Shown: in pieces, positions 1-5,432 of the stretch
Numbering within the stretch: position 1 is the stretch's first letter
Layout: each line of letters begins with the position of its first letter
From: Ilumatobacteraceae bacterium
Lineage (GTDB): Bacteria > Actinomycetota > Acidimicrobiia > Acidimicrobiales > Ilumatobacteraceae
Reading direction: 5' to 3'
Length of the DNA stretch: 8,221 bases
Assembly: GCA_007122945.1 (NCBI GenBank)
Contig: SKSP01000269.1
Span: 1 to 8,221 of the forward strand
Translations under genes and position numbers: made by a program
The notes under the pieces: model-generated
What the model was told of the DNA's origin: nothing
What the model saw: only the letters and a program-made list of their open reading frames with translations
The model's database searches: none

Positions 1-505
1 CGAGGACCATCTCGTCGGAGCTGCCCTTGTCGAGGCCGTACGCGAGGGCGGCCGCCGTCGGCTCGTTGATGATGCGGAGCACCTCGAGTCCGGCGATCTG
101 GCCGGCCTCCTTGGTGGCGGTCCGCTGGGCGTCGTCGAAGTACGCCGGCACGGTGATGACGGCCTGGGTGACGGTGTCGCCCAGGTACGACTCGGCGTCG
201 CGCTTGAGCTTCATCAGCGTGCGGGCCGAGATCTCCTGGGGCGTGTACTGCTTGCCGTCGACGTCGTCGCTCTTCCAGTCCTGCCCCATGTGGCGCTTGA
301 CCGAGCGGAACGTGCGATCGGGGTTCGTGATCGCCTGCCGCTTGGCGACCTCGCCGACCAGCACCTCGCCCGCCTTGGAGAACGCGACCACCGACGGGGT
401 GGTGCGCGAACCCTCCGAGTTGGGGATCACGACGGGGTCGCCCGCCTCGAGGACGGCGACGACGGAGTTGGTGGTACCGAGGTCGATTCCGACGGCTTTG
501 GCCAT
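1..505 (-). CDS. dnaK: Molecular chaperone DnaK (Hsp70), N-terminal part, cut by the window edge
   Basis: ATP-dependent cytosolic chaperone that binds unfolded segments of client proteins and works with DnaJ and GrpE. Only the first 168 residues are present; the gene continues beyond base 1. The visible part is the first half of the nucleotide-binding domain: the phosphate-1 loop IDLGTTNS (residues 7-14), VPAYFDDAQR (119-128) and the Hsp70 signature INEPTAAALAYG (146-157). That signature lies about 23 residues earlier than I recall for E. coli DnaK, in keeping with the known absence of an N-terminal insert in Gram-positive-type Hsp70s. The ATG at 505-503 is chosen because it gives the standard MAKAVGIDLGTT start and has AAGGAG nine bases upstream. 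It lies 122 bp downstream of cdd on the same strand, but has its own promoter and a HAIR operator, so heat-shock control by HspR is inferred. Identity is certain; only the far end is missing. Confidence 0.98.
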   Translation of the reverse strand, partial: MAKAVGIDLGTTNSVVAVLEAGDPVVIPNSEGSRTTPSVVAFSKAGEVLVGEVAKRQAITNPDRTFRSVKRHMGQDWKSDDVDGKQYTPQEISARTLMKLKRDAESYLGDTVTQAVITVPAYFDDAQRTATKEAGQIAGLEVLRIINEPTAAALAYGLDKGSSDEMVL

Positions 506-514
506 GGTGCGGGT

Positions 515-520
515 CTCCTT
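515..520 (-). promoter_or_regulatory. Ribosome binding site of dnaK
   Basis: AAGGAG on the minus strand, nine bases before the dnaK ATG. It is the only strong Shine-Dalgarno before a start in this window; most other starts look leaderless. This fits a dnaK mRNA with a real 5' leader, predicted at about 55 nt from the proposed promoter. Confidence 0.85.
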
Positions 521-566
521 CACGTGCGGGTTGAGCAGATCGGCGGGCGATTCGCGCCTCACCGCA

Positions 567-595
567 ACCCTAGAGTCCGCCGGGCGCACCGACAA
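567..595 (-). promoter_or_regulatory. Predicted sigma-A-type promoter of dnaK
   Basis: On the minus strand, TTGTCG (595-590) and TAGGGT (572-567) are separated by exactly 17 bases, a good vegetative -35/-10 arrangement. Transcription would start near base 560, leaving a leader of about 55 nt that carries the AAGGAG site. The HAIR operator lies 16 bp upstream of the -35. That is slightly remote for simple blocking of polymerase, so the exact promoter remains an inference. The TTGAGT inside the HAIR could serve as an alternative -35, but I see no good -10 at the right distance from it. Confidence 0.55.
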
Positions 596-611
596 CTCCG
601 AGCGAAGAAAA

Positions 612-632
612 CCTGAGTCTTATCGACTCAAG
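612..632 (-). promoter_or_regulatory. HAIR operator (HspR-associated inverted repeat) for dnaK
   Basis: Read on the minus strand the sequence is CTTGAGT-N7-ACTCAGG. The actinobacterial HAIR consensus is CTTGAGT-N7-ACTCAAG, so 13 of 14 defined positions match and the 7-bp spacing is exact. HAIR sites are bound by HspR, the MerR-family repressor that, with DnaK as co-repressor, shuts off dnaK, clpB and related genes until heat shock titrates DnaK away. The position just upstream of dnaK is the expected one. The left half-site contains the TGA stop codon of cdd (630-628), so the operator partly lies inside the upstream gene. No hspR gene is visible; it is often distal in the dnaK operon, beyond the left edge. 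Confidence 0.88.
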
Positions 633-1077
633 TTCCAGCGAGATGCTCGGGGCCGAACGAGTCCGGGAGCAACTCGTCCATCGTGTAGCTCCGTCGCACA
701 CCGTCGGGCCCGGCAGTGTGGATGCGGGTGTCCGGGCCGGCGAACTCGCGGATCTTCTGCCGGCACCCGCCACAGCACGTCGACAGCTGCTCGCCGTCGC
801 AGACCGTCAGGATCTCGACGATCCGACGCTCGCCGGCGGACACCATCGCGGCGATCGCGCTCGCCTCCGCACACCACCCCTGGGGGTAGGCGGCGTTCTC
901 GACGTTGCAGCCGACGTGGATGCGGCCCGATCCCGACCGGAGCGCGGCACCGACCCGGAACCGCGAGTACGGCACGTGGGCGTGCGCCTGCACCGCGAGC
1001 GCGGCCGCGAACAGATCGGACGGGTCGGACGGGTCGCCGGGATGCTCGTCGCCCGGCACCGGGGAGGACGTCGTCAT
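628..1077 (-). CDS. cdd: Cytidine deaminase
   Basis: Zinc-dependent cytosolic enzyme that deaminates cytidine and deoxycytidine to uridine and deoxyuridine in pyrimidine salvage. The 149-residue product has the full family signature: YSRFRVGAAL (37-46), the substrate-binding GCNVENAAYPQGW (56-68), CAE at 69-71 (zinc ligand C69, proton-shuttle E71) and CCGGCRQ at 101-107 (zinc ligands C102 and C105). The usual proline before the second zinc cysteine is replaced by C101. The conserved core starts near residue 22; the first 21 residues are an acidic, Pro/Asp/Ser-rich extension, making it longer than the roughly 130-residue norm. The ATG at 1077-1075 is chosen because a TACGCT hexamer ends exactly six bases upstream, as for a leaderless message; the GTG at codon 7 is an alternative. 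The much longer open frame running upstream to about 2670 is chance antisense of the next two genes. Divergent from the oxidoreductase gene, 36 bp away. Confidence 0.95.
   Translation of the reverse strand: MTTSSPVPGDEHPGDPSDPSDLFAAALAVQAHAHVPYSRFRVGAALRSGSGRIHVGCNVENAAYPQGWCAEASAIAAMVSAGERRIVEILTVCDGEQLSTCCGGCRQKIREFAGPDTRIHTAGPDGVRRSYTMDELLPDSFGPEHLAGT
1016..1042. repeat. Short 9-bp tandem repeat in the 5' end of cdd
   Basis: Two perfect copies of TCGGACGGG (1016-1024, 1025-1033) followed by a degenerate third (1034-1042, TCGCCGGGA). On the minus strand they encode the GDPSDPSD stretch in the N-terminal extension of cytidine deaminase, outside the catalytic core. The unit is a multiple of three, so copy-number change would keep the frame. 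Confidence 0.6.
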
Positions 1078-1083
1078 CGGGCC

Positions 1084-1089
1084 AGCGTA
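1084..1089 (-). promoter_or_regulatory. Predicted -10 element of cdd (leaderless)
   Basis: TACGCT on the minus strand ends six bases before the cdd ATG, which puts the expected transcription start on the ATG itself. No Shine-Dalgarno is present. No recognisable -35 is seen 17 bp further upstream (1107-1112, CACCGA on the minus strand), which is common in actinobacterial promoters. Confidence 0.55.
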
Positions 1090-1100
1090 GAGGTGGGGCG

Positions 1101-1106
1101 TAGAGT
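1101..1106 (+). promoter_or_regulatory. Predicted -10 element of the oxidoreductase operon (leaderless)
   Basis: TAGAGT lies seven bases before the ATG at 1114, with no Shine-Dalgarno between them, so a leaderless transcript is predicted. It is only 11 bp from the -10 of the divergent cdd gene; the -35 zone of each promoter falls beyond the -10 of the other. Confidence 0.55.
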
Positions 1107-1113
1107 TCGGTGG

Positions 1114-2163
1114 ATGCGACTCGGACTCCTCGCAGCCGCCCGGATCACCGGCCCCGCGGTCGTCGAACCCGCCGCGATGGTCGAGGGGGTCGAGCTGACC
1201 GCCCTGGCCGCCCGATCCCCCGAACGCGCCGCGCGGCAGGCCACCGCGTGGGGCGTCCCCGTCGTGCACGCGAGCTACCAGGACCTCGTCGACGACCCGG
1301 ACCTCGACGCGATCTACGTGGCGACGCCGGCCGCGCTCCACCATCGCTGGACCCTCGCCGCGCTCGACGCCGGCAAGCACGTCCTGTGCGAGAAGCCGCT
1401 GGCCGCCAACGCGGTCGAGGCCCGCGAGATGGTGGTCGCCGCCGAGGCCACCGACCGGCTCCTCATGGAAGCCTTCCACTGGCGCTACCACCCGCTCGTC
1501 GGGCGCGTCCGCGAGGTGCTCGACGACGGTCGGCTCGGGTCGATCCGCCACGTGCACGGCAGCTTCTGTCTTCCCGACGGCCACGTCTCCGCCGACGACA
1601 TCCGGTGGGACCTGACGCTCGGCGGCGGTGCGCTGATGGACCTCGGCTGCTACCCCCTGCAGTGGGTCCGCTGGGCCGTCGGTGGTGAACCCCGCGTCGT
1701 GAGCGCCGAGGCGACCTGCCCGACCCCCGACGTGGACGGTCGCTTCGGCGCGGACCTGGTGTGGGACGACGGCCCGACCGGTTCGATCGAGTGCTCGATG
1801 ATCGCCGAGGGGTTCGACGCCCACCTCGAGGTCGTCGGCGACCACGGGACGCTGCGGGTGACGAACCCGCTCGCACCGCAGCGCGGGTCGCGCATCGAGC
1901 TGCGGCTCGGCACCGGGGACACCGGGGACACCGGGGAGACCGGGGGCACCGGGGACACCGGGGCCGCCGAGGTCTCGGTCCCCGGGGCGGACACCACGAC
2001 GTACCAGCACCAGCTGGTCGCGTTCCGCGACGCCGTCGCGTCGAACGTGCACCCGCCGACGAGCGGCGCCGACTCGGTCGCGACGATGGAGCTGATCGAC
2101 GCCTGCTACCGGGCGGCCGGGCTCGCGCCGCGACCCTCGCTGACGTCGACCGCCGGCGACTGA
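1114..2163 (+). CDS. Gfo/Idh/MocA-family NAD(P)-dependent oxidoreductase
   Basis: Predicted cytosolic dehydrogenase of 349 residues acting on a sugar, cyclitol or dihydrodiol-like substrate; the actual substrate cannot be read from sequence. The N-terminal Rossmann half starts GLLAAARITGPAVVEPA (4-20), continues through DAIYVATP (65-72) and reaches EKPLA (93-97), whose lysine K94 is the usual catalytic-site residue. The C-terminal half has GGGALMDLGCYPLQ (170-183), with Y180 where many members have His/Tyr. The wording GLLAAARI rather than GxGxxG, and the CYP motif, resemble the xylose/trans-dihydrodiol dehydrogenase branch. A low-complexity (Thr-Gly-Asp)n loop occupies 266-283. The start at 1114 is chosen because it gives the expected N-terminal beta strand and lies seven bases after TAGAGT; an in-frame GTG at 1093 would add seven uncharacteristic residues. 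Its stop is one base before the next GTG start, so the two genes are surely cotranscribed. Confidence 0.9.
   Translation: MRLGLLAAARITGPAVVEPAAMVEGVELTALAARSPERAARQATAWGVPVVHASYQDLVDDPDLDAIYVATPAALHHRWTLAALDAGKHVLCEKPLAANAVEAREMVVAAEATDRLLMEAFHWRYHPLVGRVREVLDDGRLGSIRHVHGSFCLPDGHVSADDIRWDLTLGGGALMDLGCYPLQWVRWAVGGEPRVVSAEATCPTPDVDGRFGADLVWDDGPTGSIECSMIAEGFDAHLEVVGDHGTLRVTNPLAPQRGSRIELRLGTGDTGDTGETGGTGDTGAAEVSVPGADTTTYQHQLVAFRDAVASNVHPPTSGADSVATMELIDACYRAAGLAPRPSLTSTAGD
1911..1964 (+). repeat. Six-copy 9-bp tandem repeat inside the oxidoreductase gene
   Basis: Six head-to-tail 9-mers with consensus CACCGGGGA: copies 1, 2, 3 and 5 (from 1911, 1920, 1929, 1947) are identical; copy 4 (1938) differs at two positions and copy 6 (1956) at one. 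They encode Thr-Gly-Asp/Glu/Gly triplets at residues 266-283, between the strand at about 258-265 and the strand beginning near AEVSV (285-289), so probably a surface loop. Length changes by slippage would be in frame. Confidence 0.9.
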
Positions 2164-2164
2164 C

Positions 2165-3676
2165 GTGCCGTCACCGCTCGCGGCCGCCCTGGTCTTCGCC
2201 ACCTCGGCGGCGGTCCTCGTCCTCGAGATCCTCGCCGGCCGCCTCCTGGCACCGTACGTCGGGGTGACGCTGGAGACGTTCACGGCGATCATCGGCGTGG
2301 TCCTCGCCGCGATCGCGTTCGGCACCTGGATCGGCGGCGTGCTCGCGGACCGGACCTCGCCCGCACGCCTGCTCCCGCCGTGTCTGGTGTTCGGAGGCGC
2401 GGCGGCCATCGCCGCGGTCCCCGTCGTCCGGGCGCTCGGGCCGGCCGCGACCTCGACCGCCCCGGGCACCGTCGTCGTCCTCGCCACCGTCGGGTTCTTC
2501 GTGCCGGCGGCGGTCCTCAGCGCTGCGTCGCCGCTCGTGGTCAAGATCCAGCTCGACGACCTCGACCGGACCGGGCACGTCGTCGGCCGCCTGTCCGCGA
2601 TCGGCACCGCCGGGGCCCTCGTCGGGGTCTTCGTCACCGGCTTCGTGCTCGTGGCGTCGTTCCCGACCACCCCCGTCGTCGTCGCGGTCGGCGGCGGACT
2701 CGTGCTCGGCGGCCTCGCGCTGGCGGCCTACTTCCGACGCGCACCCACGCCGTCGTCACCGGCCGGCGGCGCGCTGGGCATCGGCGCGGTCGCCGCCGTG
2801 GCGGCGACCCTCGCGGCCGCGACCTGGACGGGGCCGTGCGAGGTCGAGACGGCCTACTTCTGCGCCCGCATCGAGGCCGACCCGGATCGCTCCGGCGGCC
2901 GGACGCTCGTGCTCGACACGCTGCGACACTCGTACGTCGACCTCGACGACCCGACCCATCTCGAGTTCGGGTACGTCGCCGTGTTCGGCGACCTCGTGGA
3001 CGTCGTCGCCGCGCGCGGCACGGAGGCGTCCGGACCCGCCGTGCTGCACATCGGCGGCGGCGGGTTCACGCTGCCGATGTACGTCGACGTCGTCCACCCG
3101 CGCTCCACCAACGTCGTGCTGGAGCTCGACGGCGCACTCGTCGAGCTGGCGCGCGACGAGCTCGGCCTCGAGGAGTCCGACCGGATGGAGATCCGCGTCG
3201 GCGACGCGCGCACTTCGCTGGGCGGCCCCGACGCCGACCGCTTCGACGTCGTGATCGGCGACGCGTTCGGCGGGCTCGCCGTGCCGTGGCACCTCACGAC
3301 CGCCGAGTTCGCGACCGAGGTCGCGGCCACCATGCGGCCGAGTTCGGTCTACGGCATCAACGTGATCGACCACCCCCCGCTCGAGTTCCTGCGCGCCGAG
3401 ATCGCCACCCTCCGTTCGGTGTTCGACCACGTGGCCCTCGTGGCCACGGCCGAGCGTCTGCGCGGGGAGCAGGGCGGCAACGTCGTCGTGCTCGCGAGCG
3501 ACGCACCGCTGCCGACCGACGCGCTCACCGCTCGGTTGATCGCCAGGGACGCCGACGAGACGGTGCTCGGCGACCACGACGCGATCGAGGAGTTCGTCGG
3601 CGACGCACCCGTCCTCACCGACGAGTTCGCGCCGGTGGATCAGCTGCTCACGACCGGCGTCACCAGCCGCCGCTGA
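2165..3676 (+). CDS. Fused MFS/spermidine synthase-type membrane protein
   Basis: A 503-residue protein of the 'fused MFS/spermidine synthase' family: an integral membrane N-terminal half and a cytosolic C-terminal SAM-binding Rossmann domain. About seven hydrophobic segments lie roughly at residues 5-24, 38-60, 72-90, 103-122, 144-165, 168-190 and 203-220. The C-terminal domain shows LHIGGGGFTLP (294-304, the SAM-binding glycine loop), the acidic strand end LELD (319-322), VGDAR (346-350), DVVIGDAFGG (361-370, with D366 at the catalytic Asp position) and LTDEFAPVD (484-492), typical of this family. True spermidine synthases have GGGDG and a second Asp in the D-x-x-D segment; here both are Gly, so putrescine aminopropylation is doubtful and the substrate is unknown. 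The GTG start is one base after the upstream stop, with translational coupling likely. The last 17 bp overlap the convergent peptidase gene. Confidence 0.88.
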   Translation: MPSPLAAALVFATSAAVLVLEILAGRLLAPYVGVTLETFTAIIGVVLAAIAFGTWIGGVLADRTSPARLLPPCLVFGGAAAIAAVPVVRALGPAATSTAPGTVVVLATVGFFVPAAVLSAASPLVVKIQLDDLDRTGHVVGRLSAIGTAGALVGVFVTGFVLVASFPTTPVVVAVGGGLVLGGLALAAYFRRAPTPSSPAGGALGIGAVAAVAATLAAATWTGPCEVETAYFCARIEADPDRSGGRTLVLDTLRHSYVDLDDPTHLEFGYVAVFGDLVDVVAARGTEASGPAVLHIGGGGFTLPMYVDVVHPRSTNVVLELDGALVELARDELGLEESDRMEIRVGDARTSLGGPDADRFDVVIGDAFGGLAVPWHLTTAEFATEVAATMRPSSVYGINVIDHPPLEFLRAEIATLRSVFDHVALVATAERLRGEQGGNVVVLASDAPLPTDALTARLIARDADETVLGDHDAIEEFVGDAPVLTDEFAPVDQLLTTGVTSRR

Positions 3677-5393
3677 ACGGCGCCGCCGTGTCCCCCAGCA
3701 CGATCGAGGCCCGGACCGTGCCGGCACGCGGGTGCTGGGCGACGGCCGTCACGGTGTCACCCTGGCGTGCACGGACGATCCACGCGGCGAGCGCCCGGTC
3801 GGGGGTGCCGTCGTTGCCGCCGTTGAACCGGGCCGCCGAGCGGCCGGCGAGCTGACCCAGGCGGACCCGCGCCGGCCCGTGCACGACCTCGAGGCCGCGC
3901 GCGCCGTCGATGGCGACCGTCACCGGACGGACGAGATCCCGCTTGGCGGCGCGCTCGGAGACGTGCGTGGGCAGCCACCCGGTGTTGGCGACGCCGATCT
4001 CCACCCGCCACGTCCCGTCGCCGAGATCGACGGCCACGAGGTGGCGGATCTCGAGGCGCGGCGAGCACAGCGCCTGGTGGACGGCGAAGCGCGCGTGGCC
4101 CTCGACCTCGCCGCTGAGCAGGTGCACGGGTGGGTTCGTCCAGACCGACAGATCGTCCCACCCGCCGAGCTCGACCTGGCCGAGCTGGGGGTGTTCGAAC
4201 GGGTACCAGTCGACGTGGCCGGCGGGGTGGTTGCGATCGCACCAGCCGAGCACGGCGAGGGCCTGCTCGTCGGTGGGGCCGACGTACCACGCGAGCGTCG
4301 ACGACTTCGTCCCCGTCGCCGCCTGGACGACGTCCCAGAACTCGGTCGTCCAGCCGTACACCCCGAGGTGCTCGTACACCCAGTCGTCGGCCGCCCCGCT
4401 CATCGGCCGGGCGGTGTCCCACGTGAAGTCCTCGTAGACCGAGTGCGACGGGTAGCCGGTCATCCGCGTCCCGGTCTCGGCGAGTTGGGTCCACACCCAC
4501 AGGTCACCCGGCGGCAGCTTGGCGTCCGGCTCGGTCGACGACGGGCGCAGCAGCACCCCACCGGCGGTGTGGAACGCGTTGTAGCCGCAGATGTTCGGCC
4601 GGGCGACGATGGCGCGGACGAGCGCGTCGATCTCGGGCTCACTGAGCGGGTGGTCGCCGCTTCCGGGCACGTCGGTGCTCCAACCGGCCGGGAAGTTGCG
4701 ATTCATGTCGAGCCCCTCGGGCGGATCCGGCGTCGGGATCGTGAACCCGTCGTGATCGGTCACGGTGCCCTCGCGCAGCAGTCGGTAGCGCGGGGTGCCG
4801 ACGGGCGCGCCGTCGGGCGGGACCGGCACGAGCAACCGCTGGTCGTGGGCGTGCGGCATCCAGGCACCGTCGCGATCGGCGATGCGCATCTGCAGGATGC
4901 GTCCGTCGCCGTCGACGTCCTCGACCAGCAGGCCCGGCCACCGGTGGGCGTCGTGCCACGGCCACGGTCGCGTGCTCGACCGGCGGAACCGGGGGCGGTC
5001 GGCGAGCACCCACTCGGCACCGTCCGGGTTGATGCGCGGCACGACGTAGAAGGTGCGCGTCCGGAGCGCCTCGACCACCTTCGCCTCACCCGTCCGGTAG
5101 CCGTCGACGAGGTGCTGCAGCAGGCGGCACGCGGCGACGGTCGCGGTGAGCTCGACGGCGTGGATGCTGGCGTCGACCCAGTGCGCCGGCTTGGTGTGGT
5201 GGGGGCCGGTCGAGGCGTCGGTGACGGTCGCGAGCAGCAGGTCGCGGCCCTCGTGGGAGCGCCCGTAGGGTTCGATCGCCACGAGGTCGGGGTGCCGCCG
5301 GGCGAGGTCGTGGAGCCAGGCCGAGAGCTCCTCGTGGCGGAGGTACCGGTCGAACCGGTACTCGGGGTCGCCGGTCCTCGGGAGATCGGGCAT
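3660..5393 (-). CDS. M14-family zinc metallocarboxypeptidase
   Basis: Predicted zinc exopeptidase of 577 residues, cleaving C-terminal amino acids from peptides or a peptidoglycan-derived substrate. Zinc ligands H78 and E81 (SIHAVE) and H275 (FHTAG), the substrate-carboxylate pair N231-R232 (DMNRNFP) and the catalytic E351 (TTEFW) all fit family M14. RINPDG (120-125) is also conserved. Between it and the Asn-Arg pair lies an insert about 80 residues longer than in carboxypeptidase A, containing DVDGDGRI (159-166), a DxDxDG loop of calcium-binding type. Residues from about 410 onward form an extra beta-rich domain. There is no signal peptide or membrane segment, so a cytosolic location is inferred. 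ATG 5393-5391 is chosen because TAGGAT ends six bases upstream. Divergent from gpmA across 39 bp; convergent with the fused synthase, overlapping it by 17 bp. Physiological substrate unknown. Confidence 0.9.
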   Translation of the reverse strand: MPDLPRTGDPEYRFDRYLRHEELSAWLHDLARRHPDLVAIEPYGRSHEGRDLLLATVTDASTGPHHTKPAHWVDASIHAVELTATVAACRLLQHLVDGYRTGEAKVVEALRTRTFYVVPRINPDGAEWVLADRPRFRRSSTRPWPWHDAHRWPGLLVEDVDGDGRILQMRIADRDGAWMPHAHDQRLLVPVPPDGAPVGTPRYRLLREGTVTDHDGFTIPTPDPPEGLDMNRNFPAGWSTDVPGSGDHPLSEPEIDALVRAIVARPNICGYNAFHTAGGVLLRPSSTEPDAKLPPGDLWVWTQLAETGTRMTGYPSHSVYEDFTWDTARPMSGAADDWVYEHLGVYGWTTEFWDVVQAATGTKSSTLAWYVGPTDEQALAVLGWCDRNHPAGHVDWYPFEHPQLGQVELGGWDDLSVWTNPPVHLLSGEVEGHARFAVHQALCSPRLEIRHLVAVDLGDGTWRVEIGVANTGWLPTHVSERAAKRDLVRPVTVAIDGARGLEVVHGPARVRLGQLAGRSAARFNGGNDGTPDRALAAWIVRARQGDTVTAVAQHPRAGTVRASIVLGDTAAPFSGGW

Positions 5394-5399
5394 CCGGGG

Positions 5400-5405
5400 A
5401 TCCTA
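5400..5405 (-). promoter_or_regulatory. Predicted -10 element of the M14 peptidase gene (leaderless)
   Basis: TAGGAT on the minus strand ends six bases before the peptidase ATG, the spacing expected when transcription starts on the start codon. No Shine-Dalgarno is present and no good -35 is seen. Confidence 0.6.
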
Positions 5406-5425
5406 CGACGACGGAACTCCTACGA
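5401..5425. repeat. 8-bp direct repeat at 17-bp period between the divergent peptidase and gpmA genes
   Basis: TCCTACGA occurs at 5401-5408 and again at 5418-5425. The left copy supplies most of the minus-strand TAGGAT of the peptidase; the right copy supplies most of the plus-strand TACGAT of gpmA. It may be a duplicated promoter element or simply two similar -10 regions. Confidence 0.6.
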
Positions 5426-5426
5426 T
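5421..5426 (+). promoter_or_regulatory. Predicted -10 element of gpmA (leaderless)
   Basis: TACGAT lies exactly six bases before the gpmA ATG at 5433, so transcription is predicted to begin on the start codon. A -35 at 17-bp spacing would fall at 5398-5403, on top of the divergent peptidase -10; the bases there (GGATCC) do not resemble TTGACA. Confidence 0.6.
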
Positions 5427-5432
5427 GCCGGT

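Noticed and set aside
506..627. CIRCE element (HrcA operator) before dnaK
   Set aside because: No TTAGCACTC-N9-GAGTGCTAA-like palindrome is present; the only dyad there is the HAIR site.
27..1103. Plus-strand open frame of 358 codons over dnaK and cdd
   Set aside because: Antisense to DnaK and cytidine deaminase with their full motifs; the product is Arg/Ser/Pro-rich with no recognisable domain.
1078..2670. Very long minus-strand open frame continuing upstream of cdd (to a total of 680 codons)
   Set aside because: It is antisense to two clearly recognisable genes, has low-complexity Arg/Gly/Val composition, and cytidine deaminase homology begins only after the 1077 ATG. High GC removes stop codons by chance.
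2165..3676. Annotation as speE, a true spermidine synthase
   Set aside because: The membrane half, the GGGG loop in place of GGGDG and the missing second amine-site Asp place it in the fused MFS/synthase family of unknown substrate.
3732..5432. Upstream extension of the gpmA frame across the whole peptidase gene
   Set aside because: Mirror image of the M14 coding sequence; phosphoglycerate mutase homology starts precisely at the 5433 ATG.
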